DNA of 64,000 nt from Caballeronia sp. NK8 (GTDB lineage: Bacteria; Pseudomonadota; Gammaproteobacteria; Burkholderiales; Burkholderiaceae), in the NCBI RefSeq assembly GCF_018408855.1, contig NZ_AP024324.1, positions 620,001 through 684,000 of the forward strand, in the 5' to 3' direction. Positions within the stretch are counted from its first letter, which is position 1; each line of letters starts with the position of its first letter. Shown here piece after piece: positions 44,349 to 54,012 of the stretch. The position numbers and the translations under genes are program-made. A model generated the notes under the pieces. It did not search any database and was not told the DNA's origin. It saw nothing but the letters and a program-made list of their open reading frames with translations.

Positions 44349-45908
44349 TTAGCGCTGGAACATGTTCAACATGCGTTGAGTGACGAGAAAGCCGCCAGCG
44401 ATATTGATGGTCGCGATCAGAATCGCCAGGCCGGAAAGAATCGCGACCAGGTTATTCGGCGTGCCGACCTGCAACAGCGCGCCCGTCACGATGATGCCGC
44501 TGACCGCGTTGGTCACGCTCATCAGCGGTGTGTGCAGTGCGGGCGTCACGTTCCATACGACCTGATAGCCGACGAAGATCGCAAGCACGAACACGGTGAA
44601 GTGTGCGACGAACTCAGGCGGAGCAACGGCGCCCAATGCCGCGAGCAATACGGCTGCAACGACGAGCCCGGCCACGCCGATCCATCCCGCGCGGCGCTTC
44701 TGTTCGATCGTCGCGGCAATCGTCGTGGCGGGTTTCGCGGCGGCGGGAGGAGCGACCGCGGGCGCGGGCTTCCTGGGCATCGGCCATCTCACGTGGCCGC
44801 GCAGCACCACGGCCACACCGCCGATCACTTCGTCATCGGTATCGACCACGATTTCGCCGTTCTTCTGCGGCGTCAGATCAGTCAGAAGATGCCGCAGATT
44901 CGTGCCGTACAACTGGCTCGATTGCGTCGCCATGCGCGATGGCAGATCCGTATAACCGACGATCGTGACGCCCTCCACGAATGCCGCCTCGCCCGGCCGC
45001 GTAAGCTCGCAATTGCCGCCCTGCTCCGCCGCCATATCGATGATCACGCTGCCCTGGCGCATGCTGCGCACCATGTCGGCGGTGATCAGTCTGGGCGCGG
45101 GCTTGCCCGGAATCAGCGCGGTCGTCACGATGATGTCGACCTCCTTCGCCTGCGCGGCGAACAACGCCATTTCCGCGGCGATGAATTCCGCGCTCATCTC
45201 TTTCGCGTAGCCGCCGCTGCCGCTGCCGTCTTCCACATAATCGAGTTCGAGAAACTCCGCGCCCATGCTCTCGACCTGCTGCCGCACTTCGGGCCGCGTA
45301 TCGAATGCACGGACGATCGCGCCGAGACTGCGCGCCGCGCCGATCGCCGCGAGTCCCGCCACGCCCGCGCCGATCACCATCACTTTGGCCGGGGCGATCT
45401 TGCCTGCCGCCGTGATCTGTCCCATGAAGCCACGGCCGAACTGGTGCGCAGCTTCGATGACCGCGCGATAGCCCGCCATATTGGCCATCGAACTCAATGC
45501 ATCGAGCTTTTGCGCGCGCGAGATGCGCGGCACGCAGTCCATCGCGAGCGCGGTGACGTTGCGCGCGGCGAGGCGCGTCAACAGCGTTTCGTTCTGCGCC
45601 GGCCAGATAAAACTGATCAGCGTCGATCCTTCGCGCAACCACACGACTTCATCGGCCGCAGGTTCGATGGAAGGCGCCCTCACTTTCACGACGATATCCG
45701 CGCCCGCATAGAGCGACGGCGCGTCCTGCGCGATATGCGCCCCCGCCGCGCGATAGGCGTCATCGGTAAATGCGGCAAGTTCACCCGCACCGGTCTCGAC
45801 GGTCACTTCGAAACCGAGCTTCAGCAGATGTCCGACTACTTCGGGCGTCAAGGCGACGCGACGTTCCCCGGGATAGCGCTCCCGTGGCACTGCAATCATC
45901 ATTGGCAT
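44349..45908 (-). CDS. pntA: NAD(P) transhydrogenase subunit alpha
   Basis: 519 residues, a fused alpha1-alpha2 form like that of E. coli. The NAD-binding domain I (about 1-370) has [14 protein letters not shown] at the N-terminus and Rossmann motif [17 protein letters not shown] (about 174-190). A Pro/Ala-rich linker precedes about four membrane helices (430-515; [34 protein letters not shown]). It forms the proton-pumping transhydrogenase with PntB. It is the second gene of the operon, 57 bp after the FAH-family gene. Confidence 0.97.
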   Translation of the reverse strand: MPMMIAVPRERYPGERRVALTPEVVGHLLKLGFEVTVETGAGELAAFTDDAYRAAGAHIAQDAPSLYAGADIVVKVRAPSIEPAADEVVWLREGSTLISFIWPAQNETLLTRLAARNVTALAMDCVPRISRAQKLDALSSMANMAGYRAVIEAAHQFGRGFMGQITAAGKIAPAKVMVIGAGVAGLAAIGAARSLGAIVRAFDTRPEVRQQVESMGAEFLELDYVEDGSGSGGYAKEMSAEFIAAEMALFAAQAKEVDIIVTTALIPGKPAPRLITADMVRSMRQGSVIIDMAAEQGGNCELTRPGEAAFVEGVTIVGYTDLPSRMATQSSQLYGTNLRHLLTDLTPQKNGEIVVDTDDEVIGGVAVVLRGHVRWPMPRKPAPAVAPPAAAKPATTIAATIEQKRRAGWIGVAGLVVAAVLLAALGAVAPPEFVAHFTVFVLAIFVGYQVVWNVTPALHTPLMSVTNAVSGIIVTGALLQVGTPNNLVAILSGLAILIATINIAGGFLVTQRMLNMFQR

Positions 45909-45965
45909 GACTAAATTCCCAATCGACGGTTTGAAATTCTGAGTGGCGCGCGCCTGAGAGAAGCC

Positions 45966-46775
45966 TTAGCGTGCTTCAACCGTCGCGAGTACTTCGGACA
46001 CGTGGTTCGTCAGTCTGCCGATGCCTTCGATCGAAACCTCGACCGTCGCGCCATCGCGCATCGAACCCACGCCCAGCGAAGTGCCGCACGCGATCACGTC
46101 GCCTGGCAGCAAGGTCATGTCGCGGGAAATGCGGCTCACCTGTTCCAGCGGTGAAAACGCCATGTCGGCCAGCGGATAGTTTTGCCGCTCGACGCCGTCG
46201 AGCGTGGTGACGACGTGGGTGTTTTCCCAGTCGAGTTCGGTCGTGATCGCAGGTCCGATGCAACCGAACGTGTCATAGCCTTTCGCGCGACACCATTGTG
46301 CAAAGTTCGCATCTTCGAACAGCAGGTCGGCGGCCGTGACGTCGTTGACGCATGTATAGCCGAACACATAACCGGCGGCTTCCTCGACGCTCACATTGCT
46401 GCACCGTTTGCCGATCACGATCCCGAGCTCGCCTTCGTAGACGATCTTGCCGTCGTATGCGGCGGGACGCTGAATCGTGTCGCCGGGTCCGGCGAGCGAC
46501 GTCGACGGTTTGATCAGAAACAGCGGATGTTTGGGCAGCGGCTTGCCCAGCTTCGCGGATAGCGCATGAAAGTTGTTCCATAACGCGACGATACGGCTCG
46601 GCACGCACGGACTCGTCAGCGAAACGTCGTCGAGGCCGAACGTCCGTCCTGTCGGACGCGGCGAGGCGAACATGTCGCCTTCGTATTCGATCACGCGCCC
46701 GTCGTCGAGCAGGCCAAAACCAGCGCGGCCATTTTCCTTGCCCGTCGCGTGCGTATAGCGGATCCACAAGCTCAT
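45966..46775 (-). CDS. Fumarylacetoacetate hydrolase family protein
   Basis: 269 residues, one FAH catalytic domain. Metal-binding acidic residues are in VYEGELGIVIGKR (about 112-124) and the NDVTAADL motif (about 143-150), and the C-terminal GDVIACGTSLGVGSM loop is typical. Family activities include 2-keto-4-pentenoate hydratase, acylpyruvate hydrolase and oxaloacetate decarboxylase. It is the first gene of the operon that continues into pntAB and a panE-like gene. That association suggests a 2-keto-acid route with a demand for NADPH. The upstream 241 bp to the PAS gene hold no recognised gene. Confidence 0.9.
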   Translation of the reverse strand: MSLWIRYTHATGKENGRAGFGLLDDGRVIEYEGDMFASPRPTGRTFGLDDVSLTSPCVPSRIVALWNNFHALSAKLGKPLPKHPLFLIKPSTSLAGPGDTIQRPAAYDGKIVYEGELGIVIGKRCSNVSVEEAAGYVFGYTCVNDVTAADLLFEDANFAQWCRAKGYDTFGCIGPAITTELDWENTHVVTTLDGVERQNYPLADMAFSPLEQVSRISRDMTLLPGDVIACGTSLGVGSMRDGATVEVSIEGIGRLTNHVSEVLATVEAR

Positions 46776-47016
46776 ATTGTCTCCTCCCGATGTCGCAAGA
46801 CCTTTCGCGCTGCGCGCGCAGCCGCCTGCGCCTCGCGTCAGCGAAGCTGGCGCAAGGTACGAATAGTTGTCGATTTCTGGTCGGTCAGCCGCGAACGCGG
46901 GCGTCGTTGAAGCGGCCGGTGGGATGGGTGGCCGCTTCCTCCTCTACAGCTTCGTCCGGGCGCTTCGTGGTGCGCAGACGCAAGCCGCTGTCTTATGTTC
47001 TTTGAATCGCTGAAGC

Positions 47017-47448
47017 TCAGGCGGGGGTCTTTGCCTCCAGCTCGGCGATCCTCTTGCGTAGCGCACGATCTTCCTGAAAGCGCGCCGTTTCATCGCGAAT
47101 GATCGCGACAATGCCGGTCACTTCGCCTTGCGGCGAGCGCAATAGCGCGACCGTGAACGCGATCGACATCGCGCGTCCGGCCTTATCGACGGCAGGCACC
47201 TTGAGCAGATCGTGCCCATAACGCGTCTCGCCGGTCGCCATCGTCTTCTGGTAGCCGTCCCAATGACGGCCGCGCAGACGTTCCGGAATGATCAGATCCA
47301 GCGACTGTCCCATTGCTTCGCTTTCGGTAAAGCCGAACATGCGTTCCGCAGCCGGATTCCATAGCGTGATGGCACCGCTCGCATCCGAAATGATCACGGC
47401 ATCGCCAATTGCATTGACGAGCTGTTCGTAGTCGATGGTGTGGGCCAT
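47017..47448 (-). CDS. Single-domain PAS sensor protein
   Basis: 143 residues made of one PAS domain (about 5-125; ISDASGAITLWNPAAERMFGFTESEAMGQSLDLI core, in overlapping short motifs such as LWNPAAERMFGF) and a short charged C-terminal helix (FQEDRALRKRIAELEAK) that may form a coiled coil. There is no kinase, GGDEF or HTH output domain, so it must act through a partner. It lies 142 bp downstream of frc in the same direction. Binding of haem or flavin cannot be read from sequence. Confidence 0.88.
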   Translation of the reverse strand: MAHTIDYEQLVNAIGDAVIISDASGAITLWNPAAERMFGFTESEAMGQSLDLIIPERLRGRHWDGYQKTMATGETRYGHDLLKVPAVDKAGRAMSIAFTVALLRSPQGEVTGIVAIIRDETARFQEDRALRKRIAELEAKTPA

Positions 47449-47526
47449 GGTGTCGTCCGGATCGTGGGGTAACGATGCAGCTTACGCTTGAAAGCGATCT
47501 AATATTTATCCGGGGACGCTGCCGTC

Positions 47527-47552
47527 CTGCCGTCTTCCTGTCAAGACGGCAG
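47527..47552. terminator. Perfect 10-bp hairpin between frc and the PAS gene
   Basis: CTGCCGTCTT (47527-47536) and AAGACGGCAG (47543-47552) are exact inverted copies over a 6-nt loop, 39 bp beyond the frc stop on the minus strand. No T-run follows on either strand, so it may be a Rho-assisted terminator or a transcript 3'-end stabiliser. Confidence 0.45.
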
Positions 47553-47590
47553 AAGGCAGCGATCACCCTTTACCTGCCAATGCGACCGCG

Positions 47591-48844
47591 TCAGACGGCC
47601 CGGATTTCCTGCATGCGCGCAACTTGCTCCGCGCTGTAGCCAAGCTCGAGCAAGACTTCCTCGGTGTGCTCGCCCAAGAGCGGCGAGCCCGTGATTTCCG
47701 GCTTCAGGTCCGAGAACTTGATCGGGCTGCCGACCGTGAGGTACTTGCCGCGCACCTTGTGATCGACTTCGACGATCGAGCCGCTCGCGCGCAGCGATTC
47801 ATCGTTCGCGAGTTCTTTCATCGTCAGCACCGGCGCGCACGGAATATCGAACTTGCGCAGGATATCGACGGCTTCGAACTTGGTCTTGTCGGCGAGCCAC
47901 GTTTCGATCGTATTGAAGATATCGAAGATATGCGGCTGGCGCGCTTCGGCCGTCATGTAGTTCGGGTCCTGAATCCATTCCGGCTTGCCGATCGCGCGGC
48001 AGATCGGCGCCCACGCGTGACCCTGAATCGTGAAGTAGATGTACGCGTTCGGGTCGGTTTCCCAGCCCTTGCACTTGAGCACCCAGCCCGGCTGTCCGCC
48101 GCCGCCCGCGTTGCCGCCGCGCGGCACCACGTCGCTGAACGTGCCGTGCGGATATTGCGGATACTCTTCCAGGTAGCCCACGCGATCCAGACGCTGCTGG
48201 TCGCGCAGCTTCACGCGGCACAGATTCAGCACGCTGTCCTGCATCGACACGGCGACTTTCTGCCCCTTGCCCGTTTGCTGACGGCCGATGATCGCCGTGA
48301 GAATGCCGATCGCCAGGTGCATGCCGGTGTTGCTGTCGCCGAGCGCGGCTGCGCTGATGGTCGGCGGGCCGTCCCAGAAGCCCGTCGTCGATGCCGCGCC
48401 GCCCGCGCATTGCGCGACGTTTTCATAGACCTTCAGATCGTCGTAATGGTGACCGTCGCTGAAGCCCTTGACGGATGCCACGATCAGCTTCTTGTTCAGT
48501 TCGTGGATGTTTTCCCACGAGAAGCCCATGCGGTCCAGCGCGCCCGGACCGAAGTTCTCGACCAGCACGTCCGATTCGCGGATCAGCTTGGTGAGCACTT
48601 CCTTGCCTTCTTCCGTTTTCGTATCGAGCGTCAACGAGCGCTTGTTGCTGTTGAGCATCGTGAAATACAGCGCGTCGGCGTCCGGAATGTCGCGCAACTG
48701 GTTGCGCGTGACGTCGCCCGACCCGGGACGTTCGACCTTGATCACATCCGCACCGAACCAGGCCAGCATCTGGGTGCATGCGGGACCGGCTTGCACGTGC
48801 GTGAAGTCGATGATCTTGATGCCTTTGAGTGGTTTGTCGCTCAC
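47591..48844 (-). CDS. frc: Formyl-CoA:oxalate CoA-transferase
   Basis: 417 residues, matching Frc length. The family III CoA-transferase catalytic Asp170 is in [16 protein letters not shown], and the glycine-rich loop [12 protein letters not shown], which in Oxalobacter Frc closes over the active site, is present. It exchanges formate for oxalate on CoA, producing oxalyl-CoA for the decarboxylase encoded 28 bp upstream. The neighbouring MFS antiporter completes a cytoplasmic oxalate-degradation set. Confidence 0.96.
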   Translation of the reverse strand: MSDKPLKGIKIIDFTHVQAGPACTQMLAWFGADVIKVERPGSGDVTRNQLRDIPDADALYFTMLNSNKRSLTLDTKTEEGKEVLTKLIRESDVLVENFGPGALDRMGFSWENIHELNKKLIVASVKGFSDGHHYDDLKVYENVAQCAGGAASTTGFWDGPPTISAAALGDSNTGMHLAIGILTAIIGRQQTGKGQKVAVSMQDSVLNLCRVKLRDQQRLDRVGYLEEYPQYPHGTFSDVVPRGGNAGGGGQPGWVLKCKGWETDPNAYIYFTIQGHAWAPICRAIGKPEWIQDPNYMTAEARQPHIFDIFNTIETWLADKTKFEAVDILRKFDIPCAPVLTMKELANDESLRASGSIVEVDHKVRGKYLTVGSPIKFSDLKPEITGSPLLGEHTEEVLLELGYSAEQVARMQEIRAV

Positions 48845-48872
48845 TTGAAATCTCCTGGGTGGCTGGTCTTGA

Positions 48873-50615
48873 TTACTTTTTCATCGCCGCGGTTTGCGGG
48901 TTCAGATTCGTCAGGCGACCGCTCTCCGTGCCGGCCGTTTCATCGATCACTGCGTTGATCAGCGTCGGCTTGCCCGACTTGATCGCTTCTTCGAGTGCAT
49001 GTGTGAGCTCTTCGGGCGTCGTCGCGTGGAAACCGATGCCGCCGAATGCCTCGATCATCTTGTCGTAGCGCGCGTTCTTCACGAACACGGTCGGCGCGAC
49101 GTCCTTGCCGCCGGTCGGATTCACATCGGTGCCGCGATACACGCCGTTGTTGTTGAAGACGATGGTGCAGACCGGCAAGTCGTATCGGCAGATGGTTTCG
49201 AGTTCCATGCCGCTGAAGCCGAACGCGCTGTCGCCTTCGATCGCGACGACCTGCTTGCCGCTCGTCACCGCCGCGCCGATCGCGAAGCCCATGCCGATGC
49301 CCATGATTCCCCACGTGCCGGAATCGAAGCGCTTGCGCGGCTCGTACATGTCGATGATGCTGCGCGCATAGTCGAGCGTGTTCGCACCTTCGTTGACGAC
49401 GTTGATGTCCGGGCGCGTCTTCAGCACGTCGCGAATGGCGCGCAGCGCGCTGTGGAAATTCATCGGCGACGGATTCTTCGCGAGCGTGGCCGCCATCTTT
49501 TCGAGGTTCTTGTTCTTGCGCTCGTTGATCGCGCCCGTCCATTCGCCCGACGGCTTCGGGAAACCCGCATCGATGCCCGCGACGAGCGCCGACACGCACG
49601 AACCGATGTCGCCGATTACCGGCGCCGCGATCGCGACGTTGCTGTCGATCTCGGTCGGCGAGATGTCGATCTGCACGAACTGCTTGGGCGCCGCGCCCCA
49701 GGTCTTGCCCTTGCCGTGCGCCAGCAGCCAGTTCAGACGCGCGCCGATCAGCACGACGCAGTCCGCTTCCTGCAGCACGAACGAACGCGCCGCCGACGCC
49801 GATTGCGCATGCGTGTCGGGCAGCAGGCCCTTGGCCATCGACATCGGCAGATACGGAATGCCGCTCTTCTCGACCAGTTCGCGAATCTGCGCATCGGCCT
49901 GCGCGTAGGCCGCGCCCTTGCCGAGCAGGATCAGCGGACGCTTCGCGCTCTTGATCACGTCGAGTGCGCGCTTCACCGAATCCGGCGACGGCAGCTGACG
50001 CGGCGCGGCATCGACCACCTTGATGAGCGATTGCTGGCCCTTGAGCGCGTCCATCGTCTGTGCGAGCAGCTTGGCGGGCAGATCGAGATACACGCCGCCC
50101 GGACGGCCCGACACGGCTGCGCGGATCGCCCGCGCCACGCCGATGCCGATGTCTTCCGCATGCAGCACGCGATAGGCCGCCTTCGCATACGGCTTGGCCG
50201 CGTTCAGCTGGTCCATCTCCTCGTAGTCGCCCTGCTGCAGATCGACGATCTCGCGCTCGCTGGAGCCGCTGATCAGGATCATCGGGAAGCAATTGGTCGT
50301 CGCGTTGGCCAGCGCGGTCAGGCCGTTCAGGAAGCCCGGCGCCGACACGGTCAGGCAGATGCCCGGCTTCTGGGTCATGTAGCCGGCGATCGCGGCCGCA
50401 TTGCCCGCATGCTGCTCATGACGAAAGCCGATGAAGCGCATGCCTTCCGCCTGCGCGAGGCGCGCCAGGTCGGTGATCGGAATGCCGACGAGGCCGAAGA
50501 TCGTGTCGATGTCGTTGAGCTTCAGCGCATCGATGACCAGGTGGAAACCGTCAGTCGTCTGCTGCACTTGTTCTTCAGCGACTGCCTGCGCGCTTTCCTC
50601 GAGTACGTCTGCCAT
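48873..50615 (-). CDS. oxc: Oxalyl-CoA decarboxylase
   Basis: 580 residues with the three-domain ThDP-enzyme architecture. The N-terminal pyrimidine-binding domain has [20 protein letters not shown] (about 64-83). The C-terminal pyrophosphate domain has the [11 protein letters not shown] to NNNGVY motif (about 475-505). [20 protein letters not shown] is a signature of the oxalyl-CoA decarboxylase branch. It converts oxalyl-CoA to formyl-CoA and CO2. A strong ribosome site (AGGAGGAG, 5 bp before ATG) and a TTGACA promoter at 50651-50680 precede it; frc follows. Confidence 0.97.
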   Translation of the reverse strand: MADVLEESAQAVAEEQVQQTTDGFHLVIDALKLNDIDTIFGLVGIPITDLARLAQAEGMRFIGFRHEQHAGNAAAIAGYMTQKPGICLTVSAPGFLNGLTALANATTNCFPMILISGSSEREIVDLQQGDYEEMDQLNAAKPYAKAAYRVLHAEDIGIGVARAIRAAVSGRPGGVYLDLPAKLLAQTMDALKGQQSLIKVVDAAPRQLPSPDSVKRALDVIKSAKRPLILLGKGAAYAQADAQIRELVEKSGIPYLPMSMAKGLLPDTHAQSASAARSFVLQEADCVVLIGARLNWLLAHGKGKTWGAAPKQFVQIDISPTEIDSNVAIAAPVIGDIGSCVSALVAGIDAGFPKPSGEWTGAINERKNKNLEKMAATLAKNPSPMNFHSALRAIRDVLKTRPDINVVNEGANTLDYARSIIDMYEPRKRFDSGTWGIMGIGMGFAIGAAVTSGKQVVAIEGDSAFGFSGMELETICRYDLPVCTIVFNNNGVYRGTDVNPTGGKDVAPTVFVKNARYDKMIEAFGGIGFHATTPEELTHALEEAIKSGKPTLINAVIDETAGTESGRLTNLNPQTAAMKK

Positions 50616-50647
50616 TTTGTCTCCTCCTGATGGATGGTTATCGTGGT

Positions 50648-50680
50648 GATATACTAGATATCAGATACTGAATTTGTCAA
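50648..50680 (-). promoter_or_regulatory. Promoter of oxc-frc with overlapping palindrome
   Basis: On the minus strand a perfect TTGACA (50680-50675) is followed after 18 bp by TAGTAT (50656-50651), placing the start about 29 bp before the oxc ATG. GATAT-ACTAG-ATATC (50648-50662), a perfect 5-5-5 inverted repeat, covers the -10 box and would suit a repressor. Confidence 0.65.
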
Positions 50681-50722
50681 AGCCTATTTTTGGTTTTTTT
50701 GAGCTGGCTGTTTTAGAAACCG

Positions 50723-50749
50723 AGGCCGCGGACGTCCGTCACGCGGCCT
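50723..50749 (-). terminator. Hairpin after the oxalate/formate antiporter gene
   Basis: AGGCCGCG (50723-50730) and CGCGGCCT (50742-50749) pair perfectly across an 11-nt loop, 25 bp past the stop of the minus-strand MFS gene. Only a short T-rich stretch follows (CGGTTTCT), so termination is probably partial. Confidence 0.5.
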
Positions 50750-50774
50750 TTCGCATTTCTGGGTCAACGCGAAT

Positions 50775-52124
50775 TCATCGTGCCGACGATTTGCTCGGCG
50801 CTTCGGTCCAGTCAGACGGGAAGGACATGCCGAGCGGCGGCGAAGCGGTCTGCGTGATCGTGTTTTCTATCCAGCGGCGGCGCATGGGCGCGAGTACGAA
50901 CTTGGCGCATATGCCCGCCGCTATCGAAGTGATCGCGGTCGCGATGAACACCGTGTTCCACGAGCCGAGCGACGCCAGCACGGACGCAATCGGCACCATC
51001 ATCGAGGCCGTTCCCTTGGCCGTGTACAAGGTGCCCGCGTTGGCGGCGGCGTACTTGCTGCCGAAGGTGTCGGCGCAGGTCGCCGGGAAGATCGAAAAGA
51101 TCTCGCCCCAGCACAGGAACGTCAGCGCCGCGAACACCATGAACATGTAGGGGTTCTGGCCGAACTGCATCAGCCCGAGCAGCGCGACGCCCTCGCCCAG
51201 AAAGATGATGAACATGGTGTTTTCCCGGCCGATCTTGTCCGAGATGAAGCCGCATAGCGGTCGCGTGAAGCCGTTGCACAGGTTGTCGATGGACAGCGTC
51301 ATCGCGAGCAGCGGCAAGGTCGCGCCGAACAGGCTCACCGGCATGCTGGCGAAGCCGTATTCCTTGGCGATCGGCCCGAACTGCGCGGTGGCGATCACGC
51401 CGCCCGCCGCCACCGCGACGAACATCGCATACAGCACCCAGAAGATGGGCGCGCGCACCATCTGCCCAGTCGTGTAGTCGATCTTGGTCGACACGATGCG
51501 TTTGGCCGGCACCAGGTTCGCAGGCGGCTTCGGCCGCACGAGCAACAGCGCCAGCACGAAGATCACCGCGCCTTGCAGGCTGCCGAAGAACATGAACGCG
51601 CTTTCGTAGCCGGTGCTCTGGATCATGTTGGAGATCGGGATCACGGTCACGGCCGCGCCCGCGCCGAAGCCTGCCGCCGTCAGACCGGCCGCGAGGCCGC
51701 GCTTGTCCGGAAACCACTTCAGCGCGGTGCCGACGCACGTGCCGTACACGCAACCCGCACCGATACCCGCGACCACGGCGGCGATGTACAGATGCATGAG
51801 CGTGGTGGCATGCGCGTCGATGATCCAGCCGATCCCCGCGCAGATCGCGCCGCCCATTACCACGGGTCGCGGCCCGAACTTGTCGACGAGCCAGCCCTCG
51901 ACGGGCACGAGCCACGTCTCCGTGACGATGAAGATCGTGAACGCGGTCTGAATCGCCGCCTGCCCCCAATGGTGCTTCGCGTCCATCGGCATCACGAACA
52001 ACGTCCACGCGTACTGGAAGTTGGCCACGAGCCCCATGCAGACGATGCCGATCGTCAACTGCACCCACCTGTTATGACGAAGTCCGTTCGAATACCCGGT
52101 CATCGCCGTGTCTGCGCTTGCCAT
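50775..52124 (-). CDS. MFS transporter, oxalate/formate antiporter (OxlT) family
   Basis: 449 residues, about 12 membrane helices. The N-terminus (NRWVQLTIGIVCMGLVANFQYAW, read as NRWVQLTIGIVCMGL and NFQYAWTLFV) and the EGWLVDKFGPRPVV loop after TM2 are typical of the OxlT subfamily. A Lys in the eleventh-helix region (LYTAKGTASMM) corresponds in position to the substrate-binding lysine of OxlT. It should exchange oxalate for formate at the inner membrane, feeding oxc and frc. The gene is upstream of oxc in the same direction but separated by 159 bp with a hairpin and a separate oxc promoter. Confidence 0.88.
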   Translation of the reverse strand: MASADTAMTGYSNGLRHNRWVQLTIGIVCMGLVANFQYAWTLFVMPMDAKHHWGQAAIQTAFTIFIVTETWLVPVEGWLVDKFGPRPVVMGGAICAGIGWIIDAHATTLMHLYIAAVVAGIGAGCVYGTCVGTALKWFPDKRGLAAGLTAAGFGAGAAVTVIPISNMIQSTGYESAFMFFGSLQGAVIFVLALLLVRPKPPANLVPAKRIVSTKIDYTTGQMVRAPIFWVLYAMFVAVAAGGVIATAQFGPIAKEYGFASMPVSLFGATLPLLAMTLSIDNLCNGFTRPLCGFISDKIGRENTMFIIFLGEGVALLGLMQFGQNPYMFMVFAALTFLCWGEIFSIFPATCADTFGSKYAAANAGTLYTAKGTASMMVPIASVLASLGSWNTVFIATAITSIAAGICAKFVLAPMRRRWIENTITQTASPPLGMSFPSDWTEAPSKSSAR

Positions 52125-52480
52125 GTCTGTCTCCGTTATGTGTCAGTGCGCTCGTGCGGCGCCTATGTACTTCAGAAACCGACGCGGTGCGTCGGTGGCG
52201 AGTCGGTGTGTCGGATAGATGGCCGGTCGTCGCGGCAGGCGCGATCGAACGCGGAAAAGCACACGAGTGCATCGTGCTCGCGAAAAACGATAAGGAAAAA
52301 TTAGAAAAAATTTAGATATCGATTCAGGATCGTGAATGAATTAGTGGCGGCATAGATTCGCGGCGAAAGGGCGGCGAATCGATTTTGTTACACCTCTTAC
52401 CGCCAACGACGCGCGTCGTTACGAAAACCTTTCAGGGCCACGGGTATACTCGCGCCGTCTCAAAAACAAACATCCGAACA
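52125..52480. other. Divergent intergenic region, AT-rich
   Basis: 356 bp between the oxalate MFS gene and the glycine-zipper gene. The stretch 52265-52345 is markedly AT-rich for this genome (runs of A at 52284-52310) and must contain divergent promoters, but I could not assign unambiguous -35/-10 boxes. No short gene with coding character is seen. Confidence 0.5.
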
Positions 52481-52915
52481 ATGTCCAAGCGAATCATTCA
52501 GTTTGTTGCGATCGCCGCGCTCGCGGCTTCGGCGTCGATGCCGGCCCTGGCGGGCGACATGAACAATGCGCTCGGCGGCGCGCTCGGCGGCGTGGCCGGC
52601 GCGGCGCTCGGTGGCGCGGTAGGCGGCAGCACGGGCGCGGTGCTCGGCGGCGCAGTCGGTGGGGGTGCGGGCGGTGCGGTCACGTCGAACCGTCGCGAGC
52701 GCACGGGCGCGATCATCGGCGGCGCGCTGGGCGGCGGCGCGGGCACGGCGGCAGGCAATGCGATGGGCGGCCGTGGCGGCGGCCTGGTCGGCGCGGCGCT
52801 GGGCGGCGGCGCGGGTGCAGCGCTGGGCGGCAATGTCTCGCGCTCGAATTCCTACGCGGACGACTACAGCCGCGGTCATCACGGCAAGCACCACAAGCAT
52901 CATCGTCACGACTGA
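52481..52915 (+). CDS. Glycine-zipper envelope protein with histidine-rich tail
   Basis: 144 residues. A Sec signal peptide (MSKRIIQFVAIAALAASA, cleavage near ALA-G at residue 25) is followed by two blocks of glycine-zipper repeats (GGALGGVAGAALGGAVGG-like, about 30-65 and 77-115). They are separated by a basic hinge, SNRRERTG. The end is a charged tail, SRGHHGKHHKHHRHD, with eight His in 15 residues. Glycine-zipper domains insert into or lie along membranes; the tail could bind metal ions. The codon use is extremely GC-rich and repetitive. Transcribed divergently from the oxalate genes. Confidence 0.85.
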   Translation: MSKRIIQFVAIAALAASASMPALAGDMNNALGGALGGVAGAALGGAVGGSTGAVLGGAVGGGAGGAVTSNRRERTGAIIGGALGGGAGTAAGNAMGGRGGGLVGAALGGGAGAALGGNVSRSNSYADDYSRGHHGKHHKHHRHD

Positions 52916-52922
52916 GCACGGA

Positions 52923-52958
52923 CCGGCCCCGGCGCGATTGCCCTCGCGCCGAGGCCGG
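52923..52958. terminator. Long hairpin between converging genes
   Basis: CCGGCC and CGGCGCG (52923-52936, one mismatch between them) pair with CGCGCCG and GGCCGG (52945-52958) across an 8-nt loop. It lies 8 bp past the glycine-zipper stop and 23 bp past the end of the converging dehydrogenase gene, so it may serve both; there is no T-run. Confidence 0.5.
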
Positions 52959-52980
52959 CAGAACTCGACGTCCGGGACCC

Positions 52981-53991
52981 TCAGGCCGGGTCTGGAATGA
53001 GCAGAACCTTGCTCGATTTCGCCAGGCCCGCATGCAGATCGGCAAATGCTTGCGGACCTTGCGCGAGCGACCTTTGCTCCAGCCACGCCAGCGAACCGAA
53101 CGCCCCTTCGTGCAGCGCGGCGACGCTCGCGCGCAGATCGGCCATCGTGTAGGTGTAGGTGCCGAGCAGGGTGATTTCCGCGAGCGTGAGCTTGCGCATG
53201 TCGATCTCGCTCGCCCAGTCCTGCAAACCGATGTGCATGATCACGCCGCCCGGCTTCACCGCCGCGAGTGCGCTCGCGCGCGTGACCTTGGCGCCCACCG
53301 CATCGATCACGAAATCGAAGTGGTTCTCCGGCGCTTCCTGCGCCAGCGGATCGAGCGTTTTGCAACCGGCCTCGCGCTCGCATGATGCACGGCGCGCGGC
53401 GTGGGTTTCGGCCACCGTCACGTCGCGGCATCCGTACGCACGCAGCAGCAACGCGCAGAACAGGCCGATCGCGCCACCGCCGATCACGAGCGCGCGGCAC
53501 TCGGGCAAGGGCCGCAGCAACGCGCGCATCGTGAGATTCACCGCATGCAACGCGGTCGCGGCAGGCTCGGTCGCGGCGGCAATGTGCGCGGGCATGTCGC
53601 CGGGAATCTCGACGAGACTCGCGGCCGGTATCGACATGTAGTCGGCGAAGGCGCCGGGACGCGTCATGCCGACCATCGTGCGATTCGCGCACAGGTTATC
53701 GCGGCCCTGCACGCAAAACTCGCACGTCCCGCAGGTGATGAGCGGATTGCCGGTCACGCGCGTTCCTTCCCGCCACTTCGCATCGCGACTCTGCGCGATG
53801 GTGCCCGCGAATTCGTGTCCGAGCACGAGGCCCGGCTTGCGACGCGGATCGTGCCCGTGATAGGCGTGCATGTCGGAGCCGCAGATGCCGACCGCGTCGA
53901 TCTTCAGCACGACCTCGCCCGCTTGCGCGACCGGCTCGGGGCGATCGAGGAGCTGCATCTCATGCGGCTGGGTGTACACAAGGGCTTTCAT
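52981..53991 (-). CDS. Zinc-dependent alcohol dehydrogenase, probable DHPS 2-dehydrogenase (HpsO/HpsP partner)
   Basis: 336 residues of the medium-chain dehydrogenase family. The catalytic zinc ligands are in GICGSDMHAYH (Cys about 37) and GHEFAG (His/Glu about 58-59), the structural zinc cysteines are in CGTCEFCVQGRDNLC, and the NAD motif is VIGGGAIGLF (about 168-177). It closes an operon with an HpsN-like enzyme, an SDR and an MFS transporter. In Cupriavidus two extra dehydrogenases, HpsO and HpsP, interconvert the DHPS enantiomers through the 2-keto form; this protein is probably one of them. Which name applies I cannot tell. Confidence 0.85.
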   Translation of the reverse strand: MKALVYTQPHEMQLLDRPEPVAQAGEVVLKIDAVGICGSDMHAYHGHDPRRKPGLVLGHEFAGTIAQSRDAKWREGTRVTGNPLITCGTCEFCVQGRDNLCANRTMVGMTRPGAFADYMSIPAASLVEIPGDMPAHIAAATEPAATALHAVNLTMRALLRPLPECRALVIGGGAIGLFCALLLRAYGCRDVTVAETHAARRASCEREAGCKTLDPLAQEAPENHFDFVIDAVGAKVTRASALAAVKPGGVIMHIGLQDWASEIDMRKLTLAEITLLGTYTYTMADLRASVAALHEGAFGSLAWLEQRSLAQGPQAFADLHAGLAKSSKVLLIPDPA

Positions 53992-54012
53992 CGAAAAGTT
54001 TTCCCGTTGGTG

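Noticed and set aside
46801..46830. GC-rich palindrome GCTGCGCGCGCAGC before the FAH gene
   Set aside because: Simple alternating GC sequence, expected by chance in this genome, with no promoter elements around it.
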